From: VBCK01 sp035511515 | Lineage (GTDB): Bacteria > Pseudomonadota > Gammaproteobacteria > Burkholderiales > Burkholderiaceae_F | DNA: 64,000 nucleotides | Assembly: GCA_035511515.1 (NCBI GenBank) | Contig: DATKFG010000077.1 | Coordinates: forward strand, 1 to 64,000 | Direction of reading: 5' to 3' | Part shown: positions 1-7,847 of the stretch, in pieces | Layout of the letters: the number at the start of each line of letters is the position of its first letter | How positions within the stretch are numbered: position 1 is the first letter of the stretch | Program-made: the position numbers and the translations under genes | Notes under the pieces: model-generated | Databases searched by the model: none | What the model was told of the DNA's origin: nothing | What the model saw: the letters and a program-made list of their open reading frames with translations, nothing else

Positions 1-281
1 ACGGCATCGATCCGCGCTTCGCCTCCTGCATGCGAATCACCGAGATGCTGGAGCGCGAAACGTGCATCGTGTCGGAGGAAATTCCCCTGGACAACCCGTA
101 TCGGGACTTCATGCGCTCCGACCAGCCCGAGCGCGTGGCCAGTACCTGCAAGGAACTCCTGTCCGGCGACGGCTGGCGCCAGGCCGGGGAGCTCGGTGCC
201 GCGAAGTTCAGGACGTCGATGAATGTCGTCGACGTCTGCAAACCCGTCATCGACGATACCCTGTCGAAAATCTTCGCGTGA
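1..281 (+). CDS. C-terminal end of a possible glycosyltransferase (partial at window edge)
   Basis: The reading frame is open from the window edge (codons in phase with base 3) to a TGA at 279-281, giving about 92 C-terminal residues. The text around RITEMLERETCIVSEE, followed by a DNPYRDFM segment, resembles the C-terminal half of GT-B glycosyltransferases of the CgeB/family 1 type, where a residue stretch with R, E and 'VSE' contacts the nucleotide sugar. That assignment rests on a short stretch and is tentative. The next gene starts 4 bases after the stop, so the two are probably co-transcribed, which fits a surface-glycan locus. The N-terminus lies outside the window. Confidence 0.45.
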   Translation, partial: GIDPRFASCMRITEMLERETCIVSEEIPLDNPYRDFMRSDQPERVASTCKELLSGDGWRQAGELGAAKFRTSMNVVDVCKPVIDDTLSKIFA

Positions 282-285
282 TCGC

Positions 286-2640
286 ATGACGGCGCCGGAG
301 TCCGGCCTGCCGCGGAGCCGGCCCGCCATCGGATCGATCAGCGAAGCGGCTGCGATTTATGGTCCCATGCTCGAGCGAACCAGCGTCGGCACCGCCTCCA
401 AAGAAGCTCCCAACGTCATCTTCTGCAACCTGCAGAATTCCGGAAGTTCGGCGATCGATCCCATCCTGCGGGACCTGCTTGCGCTGAAGGGATACTTCGT
501 GACGCCGTTCGGGCCGGAGGGAACCCACCGGCTGCGCGCGGAACTGGCGCCGAATGGCGCCATCGGCAAGCCGTTCTACCACTGGACCCACGACCCGGTG
601 GAATCCTTCGAAGGCATGATCGGCGATTCCGACTATCGCTTCATCTACCTGCATCGGGATCCGCGCGATGCGGCTGTGTCCTGGGCGCATGACTTCCAGC
701 ACAACGGCACCTGCGCCACCATGAGCTTCCCGCAGATCCTGCAGATGGTCGTCACCCACAACCAACCGCCCTTCGTGCGCGCCGCGGCGAGGTGGGTCCG
801 CTCGGAGTGCCTGATCGTCACGTTCAACCAGGTCAAGGAAGACATCCGGGGCGTCCTGGCTGAGATCCTGGATTACATCGGCTATTTCGACGCAACGGCC
901 CCGGCCTCCGACGTAGTCCAGCGCGCCATCCAGAAGTACAGCTTCGAACCGATGACGGCCAGGCAGCGCGGCGAAAATGGCAACATCGAGCGCACAGTGT
1001 ATGTGCTGAGGAAGGGCATCAGCGGAGAGTGGAGGAACCATTTCGACTCCGATCTGACCCGGCAGTGCAACCAGATCATGGGGCGCGAGATACTCTCCCT
1101 GGGGTATCGGCTGGACGCGCCATCCGGCAACCCGGGGCAAGACGCACATGTCGGACTGCAGGACGACGCCGGATCGCTGCCCTGCCGCCGCCGCGAATCA
1201 CCTGCGCCGGGCGCTGCAGCCCGCGTGCAGATCGTCTCCCCACCCTTCGCCTGCGGCGTCACATGGCTCGTGAACGCACTGCTGCATCTGGGCGTCAAGG
1301 TCACCAACAACGGCTTCCAACCCGGCCACTGGCTCGAAAGCGAAGGGGCCTGGCGAATGTCGGAGCAGGCCGAGGGGCACTTGAAATGGCACCTGCCGGT
1401 GCTGCATGACCGGCAGTCCTTTGCCTTTCCCGAAGACAAGGAAGTGGTCTGGGAGCATCGCCTCGATTTCGCGGATCTGGGCCGGTTCCCGACCATCCTG
1501 TTCGTGCGTGATCCGCGTGACGCGGTTCACTCGCTCTATCGCCGCAGCTACGCGAAGAACTTCGATTTCGTCTCCTACCTGAAGCGCGCCGACGATTGGC
1601 CCGATCACTTCCCGGGCCTGTTTCAATTGCCGCCCCTGGAGACTTTCGCCTACTTCTGCTGGTTCTGGCTGGCAATGGGCGAAGCGATGCCGGTCAAGCT
1701 GGTTCGCTTCGAGGACGTCAAGCAGGCGCCGAACCGCATGCTCGCGGACACTCTCCGCTTCATCGGGATCGAAAGGACCGACGCCGAGATCTCCGCTGCC
1801 GTCGAATCGTCCGGCTTCGACAGCGCCCGACGCGCCATGGAAGCGATGGAACGGGAAACAGGACGGGAATTCAAGACCGTTCGCAATGCGCTGGTCGGAG
1901 AATGGCAAACCGCCTATTCCGACGAAGCCCGCGCCTGCATCGGAAAGACGACTGAGGCGATCCTGGCGCAACTTGCCTATCCCGGCCACGGCCCGCAAGC
2001 CGGCTCGGATCGGGTGTTCGAGGATTATCGCGGCATCCTGGCGCGCACCCTGCCGGAACGCCTCGTCGCGGCCGCCGCCGACTTCCTGCTCAGAACCGAG
2101 GCCGGTGCGGCGCCTGCCCCGGCGCAGATCGCGGCCTTCGTCACGGAGGCGGATCTGTCGGGCTGGCCGCTGTTGCAGCTGGCGGCGGTGGCCGAGGCGA
2201 TCTACTACGTGCAGCGCACCTTCTCCGACACCTCCGTGCCCCAGGCCAGAGCCGCGCTGAATGCCTTCGTCAACCTCAACCTGCTCTTTCTCGACGAGCA
2301 CGCGGTCCAGGTCGCCGCCTGCCTGGGCCTGCAGCGCCTGCAGGATGAACTGGGCGTTGAGCTGTTGTCCCGAATGGCGCCCCCGGACGCCCCGGAGCAG
2401 GAGCGGGCGCAAAGCGACATCGAGCTGATCGAGGAAGGGATCTTCGGTTTGAACATCGTTCGCTACTCGGATCGCTTCTACGCGATCCCGCAGAGCGAAG
2501 GCGAGTTCTCAGCCGATCGCTTTGCCGCCGGTCGATACAGCCGGACTGCGTCCGGCCGGTCCGTCGCGGAGATCAAGATGCGGCTGCTTCGGGTTCAGGC
2601 AGATCCCGAGGTTCGAGGCGACCCGGCTCGCGGCTCGTAA
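286..2640 (+). CDS. Two-domain sulfotransferase-like protein
   Basis: This 784-residue protein appears to carry two sulfotransferase domains in tandem. The first has a 5'-phosphosulfate-binding-like loop (NLQNSGSSAI, about residues 48-57) and a 3'-phosphate-binding motif (HRDPRDAAVSW, about 121-131). The second has SPPFACGVTW (about 317-326) and VRDPRDAVHSLYRR (about 406-419). Such enzymes transfer sulfate from PAPS to a hydroxyl, usually of a glycan or lipid. Residues after about 570 form an alpha-helical tail I do not recognise. I start at ATG 286 because an upstream ATG at 223 would overlap the preceding gene by 59 bases. The 3' end overlaps the convergent nucleotidyltransferase gene by 46 bases. 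The substrate is unknown; the setting suggests a surface or flagellar glycan. Confidence 0.75.
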   Translation: MTAPESGLPRSRPAIGSISEAAAIYGPMLERTSVGTASKEAPNVIFCNLQNSGSSAIDPILRDLLALKGYFVTPFGPEGTHRLRAELAPNGAIGKPFYHWTHDPVESFEGMIGDSDYRFIYLHRDPRDAAVSWAHDFQHNGTCATMSFPQILQMVVTHNQPPFVRAAARWVRSECLIVTFNQVKEDIRGVLAEILDYIGYFDATAPASDVVQRAIQKYSFEPMTARQRGENGNIERTVYVLRKGISGEWRNHFDSDLTRQCNQIMGREILSLGYRLDAPSGNPGQDAHVGLQDDAGSLPCRRRESPAPGAAARVQIVSPPFACGVTWLVNALLHLGVKVTNNGFQPGHWLESEGAWRMSEQAEGHLKWHLPVLHDRQSFAFPEDKEVVWEHRLDFADLGRFPTILFVRDPRDAVHSLYRRSYAKNFDFVSYLKRADDWPDHFPGLFQLPPLETFAYFCWFWLAMGEAMPVKLVRFEDVKQAPNRMLADTLRFIGIERTDAEISAAVESSGFDSARRAMEAMERETGREFKTVRNALVGEWQTAYSDEARACIGKTTEAILAQLAYPGHGPQAGSDRVFEDYRGILARTLPERLVAAAADFLLRTEAGAAPAPAQIAAFVTEADLSGWPLLQLAAVAEAIYYVQRTFSDTSVPQARAALNAFVNLNLLFLDEHAVQVAACLGLQRLQDELGVELLSRMAPPDAPEQERAQSDIELIEEGIFGLNIVRYSDRFYAIPQSEGEFSADRFAAGRYSRTASGRSVAEIKMRLLRVQADPEVRGDPARGS

Positions 2641-3344
2641 GCCGCCAGATCCTCGGCGCTGTCGACTTCGCCCCACTGACCTCGATAGGGAACACCCGTC
2701 ACCGGCACCCGCCCCGCCTCGATCACCATCTGCAGCGTGGCGGTCATGTGCATGCGGTCGCGCTGCTCGGCCGTCAGGCCGCTTCGGATCCGTTTCACCT
2801 CGTCCCAGCCTTCGGCCGTGAAGCGCAGCAGCCCCATGTACTGCCCCTGGACGGCATCGATCGACTCCGGTCGATTGCCGATCTCGGCCAGGGTGCCGTC
2901 GGCGTTGATGCGAAAAGTCTCGGCGTCGGCGAGCGGATCGGCGAAGCGCCGCTCCCACAGCAGCCGCCAGTTTGGATCGTAGGTTACGGCGATGGGCGCA
3001 GTACTTCGCATCAGCGAGGTCACGGCGCCTGCGTCGAAGAAGATGTCTGAATAGCTGACGATGCAGGGCCCGCCGCGCAGCCAGGCTTCGGCGCAGCACA
3101 GGGACGCAACCATGTTGGTCGCCTCCCAGCGCGCATTGTGGAACTCCACCAGACCGCGCGTCACCAGCAGCTCCCGGCGGTAGCCCGTGACGACCGCCAC
3201 ATCGCGGATGGCCGCTGCGCGCAGCGCAGCCAGCTGCCAGTCGAGCAGCGGCTTGCCCCACAGTTCGACCAGGCATTTCGGGCGGTCCTCGGTCAGGCTT
3301 TTCATCCGGCGGCCGCGACCGGCCGCAAGAACGATTGCTTTCAT
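2595..3344 (-). CDS. Nucleotidyltransferase, Cj1416-like (phosphoglutamine cytidylyltransferase candidate)
   Basis: This 249-residue NTP-transferase has the N-terminal signature LAAGRGRRM (residues 6-14) and the PKCLVELWGKPLLDW segment (22-36) of sugar-phosphate and phosphocholine nucleotidyltransferases. It is the last gene of a five-gene minus-strand run. In Campylobacter jejuni the family member Cj1416 joins CTP and L-glutamine phosphate to give CDP-L-glutamine in O-methyl phosphoramidate synthesis. The neighbours here are homologues of the other enzymes of that route, so I infer the same reaction. Taken alone, the sequence could equally be a LicC-type phosphocholine cytidylyltransferase or a hexose-phosphate enzyme. 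It lies 57 bases downstream of the amidotransferase gene, and its 3' end overlaps the convergent sulfotransferase gene. Confidence 0.8.
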   Translation of the reverse strand: MKAIVLAAGRGRRMKSLTEDRPKCLVELWGKPLLDWQLAALRAAAIRDVAVVTGYRRELLVTRGLVEFHNARWEATNMVASLCCAEAWLRGGPCIVSYSDIFFDAGAVTSLMRSTAPIAVTYDPNWRLLWERRFADPLADAETFRINADGTLAEIGNRPESIDAVQGQYMGLLRFTAEGWDEVKRIRSGLTAEQRDRMHMTATLQMVIEAGRVPVTGVPYRGQWGEVDSAEDLAAYEPRAGSPRTSGSA

Positions 3345-3401
3345 GAAGAGGCGGCGCTAACCCGCCGCAGCCGGCACCAGAGCGCCGGGAGCGCGGTGGA
3401 T

Positions 3402-4007
3402 TCAGGTTGCATGCAGAAGCCCTCTGGCGCGCTCGATGTCGGCCCGCTCCAGCGTCGGCTCGCGCTCCGGGTGCCACATCCAACCCTCCCAGCGCAGCGA
3501 CCGGTGCCGTATGGCCTCGATTTCGCCGTCCGCGCTGCGCGCCAGCACCTCGAATCCGTCCGGGCACGCCGCCAGCGCAAGGTCGTGGTAGCTGTTGACG
3601 TCGCGGGCGATCGCACCGGACACGGCATGGCGGGCCCGCACGTGGCCGGCTACCGATCGCAGTTCAGCGCCGGCGCGCACGCCAATCATCTGCATGCCAC
3701 GGCAGATTCCCAGCACGGGCAGGTTTTGCCGTTCGGCGGCGTCGAGCAGGCCGCGCTCGGTCAGGTCGCGCGCCGGGCACTGGCCGATATCGTTGCCGCC
3801 GGAGAGCACGACCGCTGTCGGCCTGACCGCGGCGATCCAGCGCGCGAACGGGTCCGCGCCTGGCGCCGCCACCCAGCGATTCGGTACCGGAACCGGCAGA
3901 CAGCCGGCCGCCAGCAGAAAGTCATGAAGCCGCTGGTCCAGCGCGTCCCGCCATTCACCCCGTTCCGGCCAGGCGTCGACGCGCTGGCTGACCGCGACCA
4001 GCTTCAC
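3402..4007 (-). CDS. Class I glutamine amidotransferase, Cj1417-like (gamma-glutamyl-CDP-amidate hydrolase candidate)
   Basis: This 201-residue class I amidotransferase has nucleophile Cys102 in LGICRGMQ, and His179 and Glu181 in WMWHPERE, so the catalytic triad is complete. There is no synthase partner domain. In C. jejuni Cj1417 hydrolyses CDP-L-glutamine to glutamate and cytidine diphosphoramidate, the third step of phosphoramidate synthesis, and the cassette context makes that role likely here. I start at GTG 4007, which overlaps the stop of the glutamine kinase gene as GTGA; an in-frame extension to 4262 would merely be antiparallel-frame text of that gene. The alternative is a PuuD-like gamma-glutamyl-GABA hydrolase. 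Confidence 0.8.
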   Translation of the reverse strand: MKLVAVSQRVDAWPERGEWRDALDQRLHDFLLAAGCLPVPVPNRWVAAPGADPFARWIAAVRPTAVVLSGGNDIGQCPARDLTERGLLDAAERQNLPVLGICRGMQMIGVRAGAELRSVAGHVRARHAVSGAIARDVNSYHDLALAACPDGFEVLARSADGEIEAIRHRSLRWEGWMWHPEREPTLERADIERARGLLHAT

Positions 4008-6331
4008 GCGAGCACTTCGACGCGGCGGCCGGCGCAGTCCAAGTGCAGCCGCTGAGCCTCGGACCATCGACGATAGAGAACCTCGCCCGCTCCGATGACC
4101 GCCGGCAGACCGATTTCGCCGGCGCGGATTGCCATGTGCGAGTTGGCGCCGCCCCACGCCGTAATGAGTCCGGCAATCGGGTGCGCGAACAGCCAGTCGA
4201 ACCCCGGGTCGGCATTCGGGATGCAAACGATCGCCCCGGCCAGGTGCTCGCGGAAATCGCACCCGACCACGCGAGCCGCGACCTCACGCTGCGTGATGTA
4301 GTTGGGCGCCGTCTCCGGCCATTCAAAAGCCCAGACGTCGTCCGGGCGCGAGATCAACGGGGGCAGCGAAATCTTCAGGGTTTCGGCGTGGCGCGCCTTG
4401 CCCTGCTCGATGCTGCGACGCAGGACATCCTTCGAGTCCGCCCCGGCGACGTGCAGCTCCTTGAAGGCGGACACATCGCAGAACGCAATGTCCTCGCGTG
4501 CGATCCCCCAGCGCTCGCCCACTTCGGCCATCAGCACCAGGGCGTCGGACAGATTGCGGGTGAAATGGAATTTGGCCAATTCGCGCAACTCGATCCCGGC
4601 CTGCAGGAAATCGAACAGTCCGACCGGATCGGGCTGCAGGCCGTGCATTTCGAGCAGTTTGACCACTTCGCGCATCTGCGGCAGCGTCAGCGAAAACGGT
4701 TTGACGGGTACGGGTGCTTGCGGGCGCCGTTCCCAGTCGAAATACAGTTCCGGCGTCTCGTCGTAGCGCGGGGAAAGAATGTCGTAGGTGCCCGGGCGCA
4801 GGTGCCCGTAGCGGGCCAGAAACGCCCCCTTGTCGAGCGTCGCGCGGTCACGCGCCAGCTGGCCGCTCACGGTGGAAACCCCCCCGATGAAGGCGTCGAA
4901 GTCCGAATGCGAGAACACCCCGACCGCCACCAGCGACTTGAGCATCTGCACCGCCACGAATCCGGCGCGCGCCAGCCCGGCGAACGGCAAGGTGCCATAG
5001 CGCTTGGCGTCCTCCAGCAGCCAGTAGATCCGCTCCAGGGCGTCGGCGGACGATCCCAGCAGCTGCTCGCGCCGGCGGTTGAGCACTTCGAGTTTGGCCT
5101 GGTCAGCCCGCCACAGACCTTCCTTCGGATGCACGATGCGATTGGTCAGGGTGCGCAGGCTGTTCGCGATCGTCTCGCGTTCCTGCCGCGTGAAACCGGC
5201 CTGGCCCAGCCGCTCAAGGCGTTCAGGCAGATCCAGCGTGTAGCACGAGAAGACGATCTCGAACTCGACCTTGTCGTGCAGGGTCGGCTCCGCCAGCAGC
5301 CGGTCGATGTAATGGTCCACGAGCCGTCCGGCAAGGCTTTCGTCCAGGTCGGCCGGAATGAAGGAATTGAACGACAGGCGAACGTCGACGTAGGGCAGGC
5401 CGAAGAAGTGCGGCATCAGTGGGAAGCTGCGCAGATTGCGATAGCCGTAGTTGTGGCGCTGATAGGCCCATATCGAGTCCGTAATCAGGTCGCGATACAA
5501 CGACAGGGCGAGCGGGCGCGGCCGGATACCGACGATCTCCGCCGGATTCCAGTCGGGCATCACGCCATACACCGTGCGCCGACCCATCAGGAAGGGATGG
5601 GGCTGCATGCCGCGCGCCACCTTGTCGTGGATGCGTCGCAGACGCTCCGCCTGGACGGCCGCCGGTTCAGGGTCCTGCGGCAGAAACAGCGCACGCGCCT
5701 GCAGGAGCCACAGCGTCTCGCCGTGCGCCTCGCGGGTGACCGCGAATTCGCAATCGACCGGAAGGTGGCCGAACAGCGAGAGCAGCTCCTCCAGCAGGGC
5801 GACAATCGGCGCGAAGAGCGGCTCGGGCGCGACCGGCGCGTTGGCGGCTTGTTGCCAGACGCGGCCACCGGCCCCGCCGGTTACCGCGCTCGTGTCGCTG
5901 CCTTCGGTCCAGTTCACGACTCGGTAAGGCGCGCTCGTGCTCGGGTCGTGCGAAAAAGCGACGCCGGAACGGCATACCCCTTGCAGCATCGGCTGCACGA
6001 GGACTTCGTCGGAAGGATCGGCCTCGCCGTAGGAAGCGATGACCCTCTCGATCGCCGATTGCAGGTTCTCGCCGGTCACACCCGGCACCGACAGATACGC
6101 GCCCGCTTTCGACTGGCCGGCGCCGTCCTCGCGCAGGCAGCTGGAGCGGACGATCCAGGGCCCCTGTCCGACCTCGATCCAGACGCGCTTGTGGCAGCCT
6201 GGCCGGTCGAGCCGCCACTGCTCGACGGTGAAGTGAACCAGCGGCGCGATGCGGGCGCTCTGGATCCGGCCCGCAAGCGATTCGAGCGTGCGCGCCTTGG
6301 TCAGAAACGGCAGAGCCGCGCTGCGTTCCAT
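4004..6331 (-). CDS. PEP-synthase-like L-glutamine kinase, Cj1418-like
   Basis: This 775-residue protein is built like PEP synthase without the PEP-binding barrel. An N-terminal ATP-grasp part has VRSSCLREDG (61-70) and SKAGAYL (74-80). A helical linker follows, then a C-terminal swivelling phosphohistidine domain with WGGANSHMAIRAGEIGLP, whose His732 should be the phosphorylated residue. In C. jejuni Cj1418 has this layout and phosphorylates the amide nitrogen of L-glutamine, forming AMP and phosphate, to begin phosphoramidate synthesis. The ATG at 6331 shares one base with the methyltransferase stop (TGATG). An in-frame extension to 6745 overlaps that gene completely and is rejected. Generic automatic annotation would call this a PEP synthase or pyruvate phosphate dikinase, which the missing PEP domain argues against. 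Confidence 0.85.
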   Translation of the reverse strand: MERSAALPFLTKARTLESLAGRIQSARIAPLVHFTVEQWRLDRPGCHKRVWIEVGQGPWIVRSSCLREDGAGQSKAGAYLSVPGVTGENLQSAIERVIASYGEADPSDEVLVQPMLQGVCRSGVAFSHDPSTSAPYRVVNWTEGSDTSAVTGGAGGRVWQQAANAPVAPEPLFAPIVALLEELLSLFGHLPVDCEFAVTREAHGETLWLLQARALFLPQDPEPAAVQAERLRRIHDKVARGMQPHPFLMGRRTVYGVMPDWNPAEIVGIRPRPLALSLYRDLITDSIWAYQRHNYGYRNLRSFPLMPHFFGLPYVDVRLSFNSFIPADLDESLAGRLVDHYIDRLLAEPTLHDKVEFEIVFSCYTLDLPERLERLGQAGFTRQERETIANSLRTLTNRIVHPKEGLWRADQAKLEVLNRRREQLLGSSADALERIYWLLEDAKRYGTLPFAGLARAGFVAVQMLKSLVAVGVFSHSDFDAFIGGVSTVSGQLARDRATLDKGAFLARYGHLRPGTYDILSPRYDETPELYFDWERRPQAPVPVKPFSLTLPQMREVVKLLEMHGLQPDPVGLFDFLQAGIELRELAKFHFTRNLSDALVLMAEVGERWGIAREDIAFCDVSAFKELHVAGADSKDVLRRSIEQGKARHAETLKISLPPLISRPDDVWAFEWPETAPNYITQREVAARVVGCDFREHLAGAIVCIPNADPGFDWLFAHPIAGLITAWGGANSHMAIRAGEIGLPAVIGAGEVLYRRWSEAQRLHLDCAGRRVEVLA

Positions 6332-7080
6332 CAGCGCAGCTGAGCGACCCAGACGTTGGTGGAATAAGGAATCGATATCGTCGCCTTGTACAGGCCCAGC
6401 AGATACTCCTCGATCGCCGAGACCACCGCCGCGAAGGAGGCGCCCGCCTGCCGCTCCAGCGTCGCATGCGACCGCCAGGCTTGCACGCACTGTGCGATGG
6501 TCTGCTCGTGAACGACGCGCGAATCGATATGGACGACCGGCCCGAACAGCCCACTGTCGTCGATCACGGACGTCTGGTCCTGCCGGCGTGTTCCGTACCC
6601 GTACGCCGGCATGCGCTGCCGGATGATGGACTCTATTTGCTCCTGGATCGGATCGTCCAAGTGCCGGTTGTTCCACATACAGGCGAACCAGCCGCGCGGT
6701 TTGAGGATGCGCGCCGTTTCCCTGAGCGCCGCCGGCCGATCGCACACGTTGAAGGAGCTTCCGAACGTGACCATCTTGTAAGCGCGCGGGGCCTGCCCCG
6801 TCTTCTCTCCGGTGCCCTCATGCCAGCGCACGTTCGCCAGAGCGGCGGTCCTTCCGATGCCGTTGGCACGCATGGCTTCGTTGGGCTCGACCGCGGTCAC
6901 ATCCAGCCCCCGCTGAGCCAGCATCCGTGTCAGGTGAGCCACTCCGGCTCCCACGTCGCAGACCTTGTCGCCCTTCATGGCCGCCGCGATCGAGAGCATC
7001 GCATCGATGGCTGCGTCCGAGTAGTCCGGACGCATCAGGTAGGCGTCGGCGAGCGCGGTGTAGTCCCAGTCGGTTTTCAT
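6331..7080 (-). CDS. SAM-dependent methyltransferase, phosphoramidate cassette (Cj1419/Cj1420 role)
   Basis: This 249-residue class I methyltransferase (Methyltransf_11/25 type) has motif I VCDVGAGVAHL (40-50), an acidic post-I position in VEPNEAM, and a WNNRHLDDP segment after the core. In the Campylobacter capsule pathway two methyltransferases, Cj1419 and Cj1420, are assigned to O-methylation of the phosphoramidate; only one is present here. The gene overlaps both neighbours, ATGA with the upstream kinase and TGATG with the downstream glutamine kinase, so translation is probably coupled. Which methylation it performs, and whether a second methyltransferase lies elsewhere, cannot be told from this sequence. 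Confidence 0.75.
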   Translation of the reverse strand: MKTDWDYTALADAYLMRPDYSDAAIDAMLSIAAAMKGDKVCDVGAGVAHLTRMLAQRGLDVTAVEPNEAMRANGIGRTAALANVRWHEGTGEKTGQAPRAYKMVTFGSSFNVCDRPAALRETARILKPRGWFACMWNNRHLDDPIQEQIESIIRQRMPAYGYGTRRQDQTSVIDDSGLFGPVVHIDSRVVHEQTIAQCVQAWRSHATLERQAGASFAAVVSAIEEYLLGLYKATISIPYSTNVWVAQLR

Positions 7081-7634
7081 GCGTCCTGCATCCCGAAGAG
7101 TTGATCCATCAGTTCGTCCGCCATGGCCGCAACGTCGCGGCCCGGCGCAAACGCCAAGGTGCAGTCCGGTTCGTCCGGCTCGTCGATCGGAATATCCAGG
7201 CCCGCCACGTCCCGCAGCTCGCCCGCGTCGAAGCGGCGGTAGATCCCCTTGGCGTCGCGCCGGCGCAGTTCCTCGACAGGCACCTTCAGGTAGACCTCGA
7301 AGTAGCCGGGCAGGTGCGCCCGGTTCCAGGCATGCACCTCCCGGAACAGGGAAATGGTGGCGATGACGACCGTGTGGTCCTGGGCCGCGATCGTCCGGCA
7401 CAGGCGCGCATACTGCATCGCGAGCATCAGACGGCTGCCGCGATCGTGATTCCCGGCCGCCGCAACGTCGGCACCGACGACAGCCCGCAATTCGTCACCG
7501 TCGAGGAAGACCACCTGCTCCCCCCGGGCGCGAAGCCGTCCGACCACTGCGCGCGCCAGCGTGGTCTTGCCGGCACCCGACAGACCCGTGATCCAAATGA
7601 CCCGTGAGCCGCGCTGCGCGCGCGAATCCGGCAT
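7077..7634 (-). CDS. CysC-family kinase, Cj1415-like (cytidine diphosphoramidate kinase candidate)
   Basis: This 185-residue P-loop kinase of the adenylylsulfate kinase family has Walker A GLSGAGKTT (17-25) and an FLDGDELR segment. True APS kinases usually have an aromatic ISPY-type region after the second strand. This protein instead has ISLFREVHAWNR followed by YFEVYL, which I associate with capsule-cluster CysC proteins such as Cj1415, the enzyme that phosphorylates the 3'-hydroxyl of cytidine diphosphoramidate. It is the first gene of the five-gene operon. ATG 7634 has an AGGAG site about 8 bases upstream; an in-frame ATG at 7697 has no comparable site. The alternative is a real APS kinase making PAPS for the nearby sulfotransferase. 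Confidence 0.75.
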   Translation of the reverse strand: MPDSRAQRGSRVIWITGLSGAGKTTLARAVVGRLRARGEQVVFLDGDELRAVVGADVAAAGNHDRGSRLMLAMQYARLCRTIAAQDHTVVIATISLFREVHAWNRAHLPGYFEVYLKVPVEELRRRDAKGIYRRFDAGELRDVAGLDIPIDEPDEPDCTLAFAPGRDVAAMADELMDQLFGMQDA

Positions 7635-7761
7635 GAAGGCGCTCCTGTCCGCTCGTGACTGTCCGGTCCGGGCAAGGCTCGAGGCCGCCGGACCCATACC
7701 CGGCTGCCGATATCAGGGATCATCTGTCAACGAGCGGGCCCGGAGGATCTGAAAAGACCGC

Positions 7762-7788
7762 TCAAGCTTGGCCATTTCATGCCGATAG
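7762..7788 (+). promoter_or_regulatory. Sigma-28-like promoter sequence, orientation unexplained
   Basis: TCAAGCTT, 11 bases, then GCCGATAG matches 13 of 16 positions of the E. coli FliA consensus (TAAAGTTT-N11-GCCGATAA) with exact spacing. It lies in the 213-base gap before the phosphoramidate operon but points away from it, into the 3' end of the TPR-glycosyltransferase gene, so it would make an antisense transcript. A 7-bp palindrome (7788-7802) follows at once. One match of this quality in a window this long could be chance. Confidence 0.3.
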
Positions 7789-7847
7789 CGCGCATTGCGC
7801 GCGCCGTGCCCCGCCAACGATTCCAGTGGTCCCGGCGGCGCGCCGGT

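Noticed and set aside
4004..6331. PEP synthase or pyruvate phosphate dikinase
   Set aside because: The PEP/pyruvate-binding barrel is absent; only the ATP-grasp and phosphohistidine parts are present.
4043..6343. 766-residue open frame on the plus strand opposite the glutamine kinase
   Set aside because: GC-rich codon-bias shadow with Arg/Gln/His-rich text and no domain; the minus strand encodes a recognisable enzyme.
7077..7634. Annotating this gene simply as adenylylsulfate kinase cysC
   Set aside because: The sequence after the second strand is of the capsule CysC type, and the neighbours form the phosphoramidate set; kept only as an alternative.
7769..7784. Possible sigma-54 -24/-12 element (TTGGCC...TGCC)
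   Set aside because: GG-GC spacing is one base short, the dinucleotides are the only match, and no sigma-54 genes or enhancer-binding proteins are seen.
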